From: an uncultured beta proteobacterium
GTDB taxonomy: Bacteria > Pseudomonadota > Gammaproteobacteria > Burkholderiales > SG8-39
NCBI GenBank assembly: GCA_903859155.1
Contig: CAIOLO010000159.1
Span: forward strand, 1 to 41,573
Direction: 5' to 3'
DNA length: 41,573 bases
Part shown: one piece after another, positions 28,688 through 37,499 of the stretch
How the letters are laid out: every line of letters begins with the position of its first letter
Position numbering within the stretch: the first letter of the stretch is position 1
The notes under the pieces: model-generated
What the model was told of the DNA's origin: nothing
What the model saw: only the letters and a program-made list of their open reading frames with translations
Databases searched by the model: none
Translations under genes and position numbers: made by a program

Positions 28688-29434
28688 ATGATCGCGCCTA
28701 TGGCTGCGCCGATTGTAAGATTTCAGAACGTCAGCAAAAGCTTCGGCAGCGTTGAAATCCTTCATGGCGTTGGGTTCGATGTATTGCCCGGACAGCTTCT
28801 GGGCCTTGCGGGCGAAAACGGTGCCGGCAAGACGACGTTGATCAAATGCATGCTTGATTTCTGCACATTTGAGAAGGGTCTGATTGAAATTAACGGCATC
28901 CCTAGCTCGCAGCCTGGCGCGCGCGCCAGCCTTTCGTTTCTTCCCGAGCGGTTTACCCCCCCTTGGTATTTGACCGGTCGTGAGTTCGTGCGTGCGACCA
29001 TGCAAATGTCTGGCGCTGAATGGAATGAGAGTGCAGTACTATCGACTTTCGCAGACCTTGACCTGGCGACATCCAGCCTGGACAAGCCGGTACGAACGTT
29101 TTCCAAGGGAATGACGCAGAAGCTGGGCCTGGCGGCCTGCTTTCTTTCCCGGAAGGGGCTTCTGGTTCTCGATGAACCCATGAGCGGCCTTGACCCCAGC
29201 GCGAGGGTGCGTGTGAAGGATCTGCTTGGCAGACTCAAGTGCAGCGGTAAATCGTTGATTTTTACCTCTCACTCGCTCGCCGACATCGATGAAATCTGCG
29301 ACCATATGGTCGTCTTGCACTGCGGTTCCGTTGCCTTCAGCGGTACTCCGCCCGAATTGCTGGAGCGCCAATCCGAGAAGTCTCTCGAACGCGCATTTCT
29401 CAGTTGCATTGAAGCGAGTTCCCATGGCCGATAA
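28688..29434 (+). CDS. Orphan ABC transporter ATP-binding protein
   Basis: The ATPase is 248 residues if it starts at the ATG at 28688 (28700 is also possible). It shows Walker A GENGAGKTT, a degenerate signature FSKGMTQKLGLA in place of LSGGQ, Walker B LLVLDEPMSGLD and the H-loop TSHSLADID. These resemble ABC-2 export ATPases of the NatA/CcmA kind. No permease gene is adjacent on either side. Its last 11 bases overlap the start of the response regulator gene, so the two are translationally coupled. The partner and substrate are unknown. Confidence 0.88.
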   Translation: MIAPMAAPIVRFQNVSKSFGSVEILHGVGFDVLPGQLLGLAGENGAGKTTLIKCMLDFCTFEKGLIEINGIPSSQPGARASLSFLPERFTPPWYLTGREFVRATMQMSGAEWNESAVLSTFADLDLATSSLDKPVRTFSKGMTQKLGLAACFLSRKGLLVLDEPMSGLDPSARVRVKDLLGRLKCSGKSLIFTSHSLADIDEICDHMVVLHCGSVAFSGTPPELLERQSEKSLERAFLSCIEASSHGR

Positions 29435-30848
29435 ACCGAGCCTGTTGATCGTCGATGACGACTCCCTGATCACCGAGACCCTGTCCTTTGCCTTAAGCCG
29501 GGAATTCGAGGTACTCGTTAGCGATTCACGCCGTCATGCGATCAGCCTTTTGCGCCAGCTCGATCAGGCACCACAGCTTGCCCTGGTCGACTTGGGACTT
29601 CCCCCGGCTCCTCATCGCCCGGACGAAGGGTTTGCGCTGATCGGAGACCTTCTCGCGCACTCGCCCTCCATGAAAATCCTGGTTTTGTCCGGCCAGAATG
29701 ACGCCGCCAACGCCAGGCACGCGCGCGCCCTGGGGGCCACGGAATTTGTCGCCAAACCTTGCGACGCGGAAAACCTTAAGTCGATTCTGCTGCGCTCGCT
29801 CCAGTTCCGGGATGCTGAGGTTTCCGGACTAGCCGAGCCCGAAACCGATCCGCTCATCGGCGCAAGTCCGCCACTGCAGAAACTGAAAAATCAGATAAAC
29901 CAATACGCGGATTCACCTTATCCAGCGCTGATAGAAGGCGAATCCGGCACCGGCAAAGAATTGGTCGCCAATATGCTGCACAGACTGTCATGGCGGCGGT
30001 CCAAACCATGGTTCGCGCTCAATTGCGCGGCTATCGCACCTACCCTGGTTGAGCCCACTTTGTTTGGCTACGCCAAGGGCGCCTTCACCGGCGCCACGCA
30101 AAACAAGTCCGGTTACTTCGAGGATGCTGCCGATGGCACCCTTTTCCTCGACGAGATCGGCGAATTACCAATGGAATTGCAGGCAAAACTGTTGCGTGTT
30201 CTGGAGAACGGCGAGTATCAGCGGGTCGGCGAAACACAACAGCGCTTTTCCCAGGCGCGAGTAGTCGCGGCAACCAACCGCGATTTGCGCCAGGAAATTA
30301 AAAACGGGCATTTCCGCGCCGATCTCTACCATCGTCTGTCGGTCTTTACCATCAGCGTGCCGCCACTGCGGGATATGGAGAAGGACAAGACCCTGCTTCT
30401 GGATCATTTTCAGAACTTCTATGCCGCGCAGGCCAAACTACAGCCGTTTTCCCTGGATGAATCCGCGCAGCGCCTCTGGGAGGAGTACCACTTCCCGGGC
30501 AATGTCAGGGAGTTGCGCAACATCGCCATTCGCCTGGCCACCAAATACGCGGGACAGCGACTGTCAGCCCGGGATCTGGAACCCGAGCTGGATATGGATG
30601 CTCCGGTGGACAGACAGGGCGCGCTGCTCCAGGAGCGGGACCCGGAAACGCTGGTCGAGCAGGCACAAAAACACCTGCAGCGCGAACGGGGATTCAACCT
30701 TGATCAGATGCTCAAGCAATGGGAACAGGGATACATCGAGGCCGCGATGAAATTGACGCGTGGAAACGTCAGCCAGGCGGCCAAACTGCTGGGCATTAAC
30801 CGCACCACGCTTTATTCGCGCATGGAATCGCTGCAAAAGCAGCAATAA
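29424..30848 (+). CDS. Sigma-54-dependent response regulator (PrsR-like receiver)
   Basis: This 474-residue NtrC-family activator has an N-terminal receiver with acidic pocket D11-D13 and phospho-acceptor D56 in LVDLGLPP, a sequence shared with PEP-CTERM PrsR regulators. An AAA+ domain (about 150-385) shows Walker A GESGTGKE, the sigma-54 loop GAFTGA, Walker B TLFLDEIGELP and the arginine-finger region FRADLYHRLSVF. A Fis-type helix-turn-helix follows (GNVSQAAKLLGINRTTLYSRM). No cognate histidine kinase is in the window. It probably controls the downstream pilus-like genes. Confidence 0.93.
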   Translation: MADKPSLLIVDDDSLITETLSFALSREFEVLVSDSRRHAISLLRQLDQAPQLALVDLGLPPAPHRPDEGFALIGDLLAHSPSMKILVLSGQNDAANARHARALGATEFVAKPCDAENLKSILLRSLQFRDAEVSGLAEPETDPLIGASPPLQKLKNQINQYADSPYPALIEGESGTGKELVANMLHRLSWRRSKPWFALNCAAIAPTLVEPTLFGYAKGAFTGATQNKSGYFEDAADGTLFLDEIGELPMELQAKLLRVLENGEYQRVGETQQRFSQARVVAATNRDLRQEIKNGHFRADLYHRLSVFTISVPPLRDMEKDKTLLLDHFQNFYAAQAKLQPFSLDESAQRLWEEYHFPGNVRELRNIAIRLATKYAGQRLSARDLEPELDMDAPVDRQGALLQERDPETLVEQAQKHLQRERGFNLDQMLKQWEQGYIEAAMKLTRGNVSQAAKLLGINRTTLYSRMESLQKQQ

Positions 30849-30855
30849 TCCCCAA

Positions 30856-32394
30856 ATGTACCTCGATCACTTCGGACTCAGCGAAGCCCCCTTCCGCATC
30901 ACACCACATACGGAGTTTTTCTTTGCCGGCGCGAATCGCGGAGCCACACTGGATGCGCTGCTCTACGCGATCACCCACGACGAAGGCATTGTCAAGGTCT
31001 CCGGCGAAGTCGGCAGCGGCAAGACCATGCTTTGCAGGGTTCTCATGGAACGGCTGCCGCAGCACGTCGAGACGATTTACCTGGCCAACCCGTCGCTGTC
31101 GCGCGATGAAATCCTGATAGCGGTTGCCGATGAACTTAATCTCGCCCCGGGCAGTGAGCGCGGCAACCGGGTGCTCCGCTCGATACAGGGCGCGCTCATC
31201 GAGCGTTTTGCCGCCGGGCGGCGTGTGGTGGTGCTGATCGACGAAGCCCACGCCATGCCGCGCGAGACTCTCGAGGAAATCCGCCTGCTTTCCAACCTCG
31301 AATCCAATCGCAACAAGCTCCTGCAAATTGTCTTGTTCGGCCAACCGGAACTTGACGAGTTGCTCAATACCTCGCAGATGCGGCAGCTCAAAGAACGGAT
31401 CACGCACGGCTTCCGGCTCGAGCCGCTGGTGCGCAACGATATCCGCAGCTATATCGACTACCGCATGCGCGCCGCCGGCTATCGCGGCCCGAATCCTTTT
31501 ACGGCGGGTGCAATAAGGCGCATCGACGACGCCTCAAAGGGCCTGACCCGGCGCATCAATATCCTGGCCGACAAATCGCTGCTTGCCGCATTCGCCGCAA
31601 ACACTCACAGCATCGGGGACCGCGAGGCCAGGCGTGCGGTTGCCGATTCCGATTTTTATCGCCCGAAAGCCAGACTTGACCGGATGACGCTCAGTATGGC
31701 CCTCATAGGGGCAGGCGTCGCCGCCGGGATTGCCATTGGATACGCATTGCCGTCGATGTTCAGCCACGCGCCGACCCGGCATACAGCACAACCCATCGCG
31801 CAGCAGAAACTGCTGCCATCTCCACAGACCAGCGTTGCATCGGAAACAATTTTCGCCGGAAAAGATACCGCGCCGTCTGCCGTAAGCGGCCCCCTTAGCG
31901 CTGAGAATTCGGCAAACCAGGCAAACGCCGTCGCGGCGACAAAACCTCCTGCAGGCGCCATCGCAGCCATGGCCAAAGGTGACGCACGCGGCGCAACCCA
32001 AAAAGATCCGCCTGTCTCGTCAAAAAATGGTGCAACAAACAGTGCCGATTCAACAGGGCTGGGCAAACGTTCGAAGCAGCGCTTTGAAGCAACCCAGGGG
32101 TGGCTCAAAGACGCCCCGGGAAAGCATTATTCGATTCAGTTGATTACAGTGCCGGATAGCGAGCCTTTCCGTCTTGAGAGCTTTCTCGATCGCGCGCAGA
32201 AACTATTGCCTGACAGAGAATTTTACATTTACAGTGTAAAAATCAATGGTATACAGCATTATCGGGTCGCTTTGGGTGATTACCCCAACACCCAGGAGGT
32301 GAGCAATGCGATGGGGGAACTTCCGCCCGACCTAAAAGCGCCAAACCCCTACTTTCGCAGTATTGAGCGGATGCGCAGTCAAAATAGTCAATAG
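30856..32394 (+). CDS. mshM: ExeA/MshM-like AAA ATPase with C-terminal SPOR-like domain
   Basis: This 512-residue protein starts at the ATG at 30856, 7 bases after the regulator. The N-terminal half is an ExeA/GspA-type ATPase: MYLDHFGLSEAPFRITP, Walker A GEVGSGKT at 50-57, Walker B VVVLIDEAHAMP, and a GFRLEPL segment. A membrane span lies around 276-300, followed by a low-complexity Ala/Thr linker. The last 85 residues (HYSIQLITV, FYIYSVKINGIQHYRVALGDY) resemble a SPOR peptidoglycan-binding domain. ExeA proteins help the secretin cross peptidoglycan. Classical ExeA carries a different peptidoglycan-binding module. Confidence 0.87.
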   Translation: MYLDHFGLSEAPFRITPHTEFFFAGANRGATLDALLYAITHDEGIVKVSGEVGSGKTMLCRVLMERLPQHVETIYLANPSLSRDEILIAVADELNLAPGSERGNRVLRSIQGALIERFAAGRRVVVLIDEAHAMPRETLEEIRLLSNLESNRNKLLQIVLFGQPELDELLNTSQMRQLKERITHGFRLEPLVRNDIRSYIDYRMRAAGYRGPNPFTAGAIRRIDDASKGLTRRINILADKSLLAAFAANTHSIGDREARRAVADSDFYRPKARLDRMTLSMALIGAGVAAGIAIGYALPSMFSHAPTRHTAQPIAQQKLLPSPQTSVASETIFAGKDTAPSAVSGPLSAENSANQANAVAATKPPAGAIAAMAKGDARGATQKDPPVSSKNGATNSADSTGLGKRSKQRFEATQGWLKDAPGKHYSIQLITVPDSEPFRLESFLDRAQKLLPDREFYIYSVKINGIQHYRVALGDYPNTQEVSNAMGELPPDLKAPNPYFRSIERMRSQNSQ

Positions 32395-32475
32395 CAATCA
32401 TTGAATATTACGCAAAATCAATTTATTAGATTATACTTTTCGACCAGATTCGCAAATTGGAAAGGTGCGCCTTCC

Positions 32476-34272
32476 ATGAGGATGAGAAAAACCTTTTGGA
32501 TTGGGGTGGCACTACTCGTCGGTTGCACGCCCCCGCCAGTATTGAAGCAGTCGGAGATGCACATTTCCCCGGAGGCAGCCACCACTGCGGGATCAATCCC
32601 CGCGCCGGTGCCTTTTACGCCAACGCTGCCGCGCCCCAAACAGGTGCAAAAGCCAGAGACCTACAGCGTCGTCGTCAACGGTGTCAAGGTTCAGGAACTG
32701 CTGTTTGCCCTGGCGCGGGACGCCAAATTGAATGTTGATATCCACAACGGCATCACCGGCGCCATCACGATGAATGCCATCGACCAGACTTTGCCGCAGC
32801 TTCTGACGCGTATCTCCAAGCAAGTAGACATGCGCTGGGAGTTCGACCCGCCCAATCTGATCGTCATGCCCGATTCGCCTTATCTGCGCATCTACAAGAT
32901 CGATTACCTCAACATGGAGCGCTCGTCGACAAGCAACGTGGGCGTATCCAGTCAGATTTCGGGTGGCGGCGCCAGCGGCGGCGCAAGTGGGAATTCCTCC
33001 AGCACGACCTTGCGCAGCTCATCCAGCAATAAATTCTGGGAAACGCTGACCGAAAACGTCAAGGATATCCTGCGCGAAACAGACAAGGTTGTCCCGACGG
33101 GTTCCGCGACCGGCACGGCGCCTGTGAGCGCACCCGCCCCGACAGGCGCTCCCGGTGCCATAGCCAATCTGCTAGGCGGGGCGGCACCACCACAGGGAGC
33201 GCCACAAGCCACCCAAACCGGGCCGTCAAGTGCGACTCCCAATACCACCTTCCGCGAGGCCGCCTCAGTTATTGCCAATGCGGAAGCGGGTGTCCTGACC
33301 ATACGCGCCACCTCCCGGCAGCACGAAAGAATCCAGGAATTTTTAGACCGTGTACTGGTCAATGCGAATCGCCAAGTGCTGATCGAAGCCACGATCGTAG
33401 AAGTGCAGCTCAATAACCAGTTCCAGCAGGGCATAAACTGGTCTTTGCTGCGCAGAGGCCCTTCCGGAATCAATATCACGCAAGCCCCTGTAGGCGGCCT
33501 GGGTGCCACACCGACGCAGGGTCTGTTCGTCGGCAATCTGGTCGCGCCGGCATTCAATCTGGGCAATCTCTCGGCCACTATACAAATGCTGGAGTCCTTC
33601 GGCAATGTGCGCGTTCTGTCGAGCCCGAAAATGTCGGTGCTGAACAACCAGACCGCCCTGCTTAAAGTAGTGGACGAACTGGTCTACTTCACCATCGCGG
33701 CAAGCACCACGGCCACCCAGACGAGTTCCCAGACGAGCTTCACGACTACGCCCAACACCGTCCCCGTCGGATTTGTCATGAGTGTCACACCGCAAATTGG
33801 TGACACCGACATCGTGCTGCTCAATGTGCGCCCTTCGCTGTCGCGCGTCATCAGCTTCGTCAACGATCCCAATCCCACGCTCGCCAATCCATGCGGCGTA
33901 CCGGTCCCGGTGGGTGGCTGCAACCTGCCCGCCGTGGTCAGCCAGATTCCGCAAATCCAGCGCCGTGAAATGGAATCGCTGATCAAGGTCAACAGCGGCC
34001 AGATTGCGGTGATGGGGGGGCTTATCCAGGACAGGATCAGCGATCTTGAAGACGGCGTTCCGGGACTGAGAGGTTCAGAAGGGATAGGACAGCTGTTCGG
34101 GCAGCGCAACCGTACCAATATAAAGACCGAACTGGTTGTTTTCCTGCGGCCAATGGTGATCAAAGACCCCAGCATTGATGGTGATTACCGCTCCTATCGG
34201 GTATTCGCCCCGGACGAGAATTTCATCAACCAGCCGAATCCATCATCGTTCCAGGGAGATGCACGGCGATGA
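32476..34272 (+). CDS. mshL: MshL-like secretin (outer-membrane channel)
   Basis: The 598-residue protein forms the outer-membrane ring of a pilus or secretion system. The ATG at 32476 gives a lipoprotein signal with lipobox LVGC (C17). The N-domain (VVVNGVKVQELLFALARDAKLN) and the MshL-type YLRIYKIDYLNMERS segment are present. A Ser/Gly-rich and a Pro/Ala-rich linker follow. The C-terminal secretin domain has VPVGFVMSVTPQIGDTDIVLLNVRPSLSR and VMGGLIQD with the terminal ELVVFLRPMVI. Two cysteines occur in a loop PCGVPVPVGGC. The 81-base gap before it has AT-rich TATACT but no clear promoter. Confidence 0.92.
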   Translation: MRMRKTFWIGVALLVGCTPPPVLKQSEMHISPEAATTAGSIPAPVPFTPTLPRPKQVQKPETYSVVVNGVKVQELLFALARDAKLNVDIHNGITGAITMNAIDQTLPQLLTRISKQVDMRWEFDPPNLIVMPDSPYLRIYKIDYLNMERSSTSNVGVSSQISGGGASGGASGNSSSTTLRSSSSNKFWETLTENVKDILRETDKVVPTGSATGTAPVSAPAPTGAPGAIANLLGGAAPPQGAPQATQTGPSSATPNTTFREAASVIANAEAGVLTIRATSRQHERIQEFLDRVLVNANRQVLIEATIVEVQLNNQFQQGINWSLLRRGPSGINITQAPVGGLGATPTQGLFVGNLVAPAFNLGNLSATIQMLESFGNVRVLSSPKMSVLNNQTALLKVVDELVYFTIAASTTATQTSSQTSFTTTPNTVPVGFVMSVTPQIGDTDIVLLNVRPSLSRVISFVNDPNPTLANPCGVPVPVGGCNLPAVVSQIPQIQRREMESLIKVNSGQIAVMGGLIQDRISDLEDGVPGLRGSEGIGQLFGQRNRTNIKTELVVFLRPMVIKDPSIDGDYRSYRVFAPDENFINQPNPSSFQGDARR

Positions 34273-35714
34273 GCTTGCTGCTGGAAGCGCTGAAGAAGGC
34301 TGAACTGGCCAAACAGAGTTCTCTGGGAACGGCGCCGTCGACCGAAGAAATCTCATCGGGTGGAATAAGCTTTGAGGAACCCGGCGATAATGCTCTGCGC
34401 CTGGACCCGATTCCGCAGCACACCGAGCCGCAGCCAGAACGCGCGCCGGTACTGGCTGCTGAGCCGGCGCCGGAACCCAAGCCATTCGTCGCACCTCCGC
34501 CTCCGGCAAGACCCAGCCCGCCGCCAGAGCCGGAGTTGGCATCACCGACATCTGAGCCGCAACGTGCCGCTGCGCGCCAATTGTTCGACGTGAAAGAGGT
34601 TGACTACAACCCGAAACGGCCTTTCTACATCACGCTGGGCGTGCTGGGGCTCACCGCTGTCGGCTATGGCGTATATCTTTGGTGGCAGCTGCAGCCTCGC
34701 GCCACCGTAAACTCCGCCGCAATTCAGAATGCCCCGAAGTCCGCGCCGATCGCGCGAGTCCCGCCGCCTGCGCCGCCAACAGAATCCGAAAATGCAACGC
34801 AGCCCTCACCTTTGCCGGCAAACGCGAATGCGGACGCGACACCCGTGCCGGTAGCGGGTCAGCCCCCGGCCACCCCTGCGCCGAAACCCGCCGCCGGGAC
34901 TGCCGCACCAGCACTCGCAACCGCTCCCGCTTCCGCGACGGCGACCGCAAAGCCCGCACCCGTAGTGGCATCGGGCAATCCGGCAAGTGTACCTACGCCT
35001 TCGACGTTCCTGCGCCAGGGCCAGGCTTCAGCCCCCAAACCTGCGGCAGCAATTCCTGCTGCAGATGCATCAACCTCGGCGCCGCCGCCACGCACAGCCG
35101 CGCCCCGGGCGCCGCGGTTGCCAATCAAGGTAACGCCTCCCGCTTTTCAGGCCAATGAAGTGCTGGAGAGCGCCTACGCCGCGTTTCAGCGCGGCGAATT
35201 TGATCGCGCCAGGACCGAATATCAGCAGGTATTGGGACGCGAATCCACCAACCGCGACGCGCTGCTGGGGCTGGCCGCCATCGATGTGCGCACGCGCGAC
35301 TACGCAACCGCGGAACTGCGCTATCTGAAACTCCTGGAACTCGACCCGCGCGATTCTCATGCGCATGCCGCCCTGATCGCGTTGCAGGGCAATGTCGATC
35401 CGGTTCAGTCGGAGAGCCGGATCAAGAACCTGATCGCCACTCAGCCGGAGGCGACCCACCTATATTTCACTCTTGGCAATCAGTATGCCGCGCAGGCGCG
35501 CTGGGCCGACGCTCAGAACGCCTATTTCAAGGCGTTCAGCGCCGAGCCCGAGAACGCGGATTTTGCGTTCAATCTGGCCGTGAGCCTGGATCATTTGCGG
35601 CAGGGCAAGCTGGCCGGTGAGTACTATCGCAAGGCCGTGGCTCTTGCCGGGAGCCGCCCGGTAGGCTTCGATCGCCAGCAAGCGGAATCGCGCGCAAAGG
35701 AGTTGCAGCGGTGA
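34269..35714 (+). CDS. mshN: GspB/MshN-like bitopic protein with C-terminal TPRs
   Basis: The 481-residue protein begins MSLLLEALKKAELAKQ, the cytoplasmic motif shared with GspB/ExeB proteins. A Pro/Glu-rich stretch (about 50-100), one membrane span (about 118-140), and a long Ala/Pro-rich linker (about 145-290) follow. The C-terminal 180 residues form TPR repeats (YAAFQRGEFDRARTEYQQVLG; LTFLGNQYAAQARWADAQN type units). By analogy ExeB works with ExeA to place the secretin, and MshN accompanies MshM. ATGA overlaps with the secretin stop and GTGA with the ATPase start point to tight co-translation. Confidence 0.85.
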   Translation: MSLLLEALKKAELAKQSSLGTAPSTEEISSGGISFEEPGDNALRLDPIPQHTEPQPERAPVLAAEPAPEPKPFVAPPPPARPSPPPEPELASPTSEPQRAAARQLFDVKEVDYNPKRPFYITLGVLGLTAVGYGVYLWWQLQPRATVNSAAIQNAPKSAPIARVPPPAPPTESENATQPSPLPANANADATPVPVAGQPPATPAPKPAAGTAAPALATAPASATATAKPAPVVASGNPASVPTPSTFLRQGQASAPKPAAAIPAADASTSAPPPRTAAPRAPRLPIKVTPPAFQANEVLESAYAAFQRGEFDRARTEYQQVLGRESTNRDALLGLAAIDVRTRDYATAELRYLKLLELDPRDSHAHAALIALQGNVDPVQSESRIKNLIATQPEATHLYFTLGNQYAAQARWADAQNAYFKAFSAEPENADFAFNLAVSLDHLRQGKLAGEYYRKAVALAGSRPVGFDRQQAESRAKELQR

Positions 35715-37435
35715 ATTCCCCTGGCATGGCCGCCGCCCCTGCTCCGCAGGCCAAGCGCCATATTGGCCAGATTCTCATATCACAGGGAATCCTCACCGAA
35801 GACCAGTTGCGCATCGCGCTGCTGGAACAGCTCAAGAACAACCAGCCGGTGGGGCGGCTGCTGGTGCAACTCGGGTTTGTTTCCGAAGCAACCCTGCGCG
35901 ACGCGTTATCGGAAAAGCTGGGACTGCAAAGCGTCGATTTGTCGCAGATCGTGGTCGACTCCGCGGCGCTAAAGCTGGTACCGCGGGAATTCGCCAAACG
36001 CCAGAATCTGTTTCCGGTGGCACTGGACCGGGAACGCAATCGCCTGATCGTCGCGATTGCCGATACCAACAATATCGTCGCCTTGGACCAGGTGCGTGCG
36101 CAGCTTCGTGGTGAATTCGAAATCGATGTGCGCCTGGCCGGTGAGAGCGAAATCGCGCGCGCGGTCGACCAATACTACGGTCACGATTTTTCCATCGATG
36201 GAATCCTGCATGAAATAGAAACCGGCGAAGTCGACTACCAGAGCCTGCAGGTATCCGGCGATGCCTATTCGCAGCCGGTGGTGCGCCTGGTGTCGGCGTT
36301 GCTCGCCGATGCGGTGGAACGCAGCGCTTCGGATATCCATTTCGAACCGGAACAGAATTTCCTGCGCATCCGCTACCGCATCGATGGCGTGCTGCGTCAG
36401 ATCCGCAGCCTGCACAAGACTTATTGGCCAGCCATGGCGGTGCGTCTGAAGGTCATGGCAAAAATGAACATAGCGGAGACCCGGGCGCCGCAGGACGGGC
36501 GGATTTCGCTGACCCTTACCGGCCGATCGGTTGATTTTCGCGTCGCCTCGCAGGCCACCTCCCACGGCGAGAACGTCGTGCTGCGTATTCTCGACCGCCA
36601 GAAGGGCATCGTGCCGCTGGACGGATTGGGCCTGGAAAAAAGCCAGCTCGCTCTCCTGAAAAAAATGATCGCGCGCCCAGAAGGCATCATCCTCGTCACC
36701 GGTCCGACGGGAAGCGGCAAGACGACCACGCTTTATTCGGTGCTCAATCACATAAACAGTGATGGCCTGAACATCATGACGCTGGAGGATCCGGTCGAAT
36801 ATCCCATGACCCTGATCCGGCAGACCTCGGTCAACGAGGCAGCGAAGATGGATTTCGCCAACGGCATCCGCTCACTGATGCGGCAGGACCCTGACATCAT
36901 CCTGGTGGGTGAGATCCGCGACGAAGACACCGCCACGATGGCATTGCGTGCCGCGATGACCGGTCACCAGGTGTATTCCACGCTTCATACCAACTCCGCC
37001 ATCGGCGCGATTCCACGCCTTCTCGACATCGGCATCGCGCCCGACGTGCTGTCCGGAAACATCATCGGGATCGTGGCACAGCGCCTGATACGGCGCCTGT
37101 GCAAGCATTGCAAGCAGCCTTACGAGGGCACCGCGGACGAATGCAAGCTGCTGGACGCAGATCCGCAGAAAGCACCGACATTGCACCGCTCTGTCGGCTG
37201 CGACCATTGCGAATATCAAGGGTACAAGGGGCGCCTTGCAATCATCGAGATTCTCAAGTTCGACCCCGAAATTGACGAAATGATTGCGCGTCGCTCGACC
37301 ACCCGCGAGTTGTTGAAGGCCGCACTTGGCAGGGGCTTCCGCACCCTCGCCGATGATGCGATCCGCCGCGCGCTGGACGGCTCGACCTCCCTTGAAGAGG
37401 TATTGCGCGTAGTCGATCTGACCGACCGCATGTAG
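35711..37435 (+). CDS. mshE: GspE/PilB-family assembly ATPase (MshE-like)
   Basis: The 574-residue hexameric ATPase drives pilus or pseudopilus assembly. Start is a GTG at 35711 overlapping the TPR gene, or the in-frame ATG at 35726. The N-terminus (about 17-75) contains two MshEN-like motifs, IGQILISQG and VGRLLVQLG. The catalytic part shows Walker A GPTGSGKTT, Asp box MTLEDPVEYPM, Walker B ILVGEIRDEDTA and the His box TGHQVYSTLHTN. A zinc tetracysteine follows (CKHCK and CDHC). The 64 bases after it hold no gene. Confidence 0.95.
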   Translation: MNSPGMAAAPAPQAKRHIGQILISQGILTEDQLRIALLEQLKNNQPVGRLLVQLGFVSEATLRDALSEKLGLQSVDLSQIVVDSAALKLVPREFAKRQNLFPVALDRERNRLIVAIADTNNIVALDQVRAQLRGEFEIDVRLAGESEIARAVDQYYGHDFSIDGILHEIETGEVDYQSLQVSGDAYSQPVVRLVSALLADAVERSASDIHFEPEQNFLRIRYRIDGVLRQIRSLHKTYWPAMAVRLKVMAKMNIAETRAPQDGRISLTLTGRSVDFRVASQATSHGENVVLRILDRQKGIVPLDGLGLEKSQLALLKKMIARPEGIILVTGPTGSGKTTTLYSVLNHINSDGLNIMTLEDPVEYPMTLIRQTSVNEAAKMDFANGIRSLMRQDPDIILVGEIRDEDTATMALRAAMTGHQVYSTLHTNSAIGAIPRLLDIGIAPDVLSGNIIGIVAQRLIRRLCKHCKQPYEGTADECKLLDADPQKAPTLHRSVGCDHCEYQGYKGRLAIIEILKFDPEIDEMIARRSTTRELLKAALGRGFRTLADDAIRRALDGSTSLEEVLRVVDLTDRM

Positions 37436-37499
37436 CGCCGGCCAAACCTGATCGAACGCATTTCTAACGCCCACCGCCAAGATACGCCCTCCATCCGCC

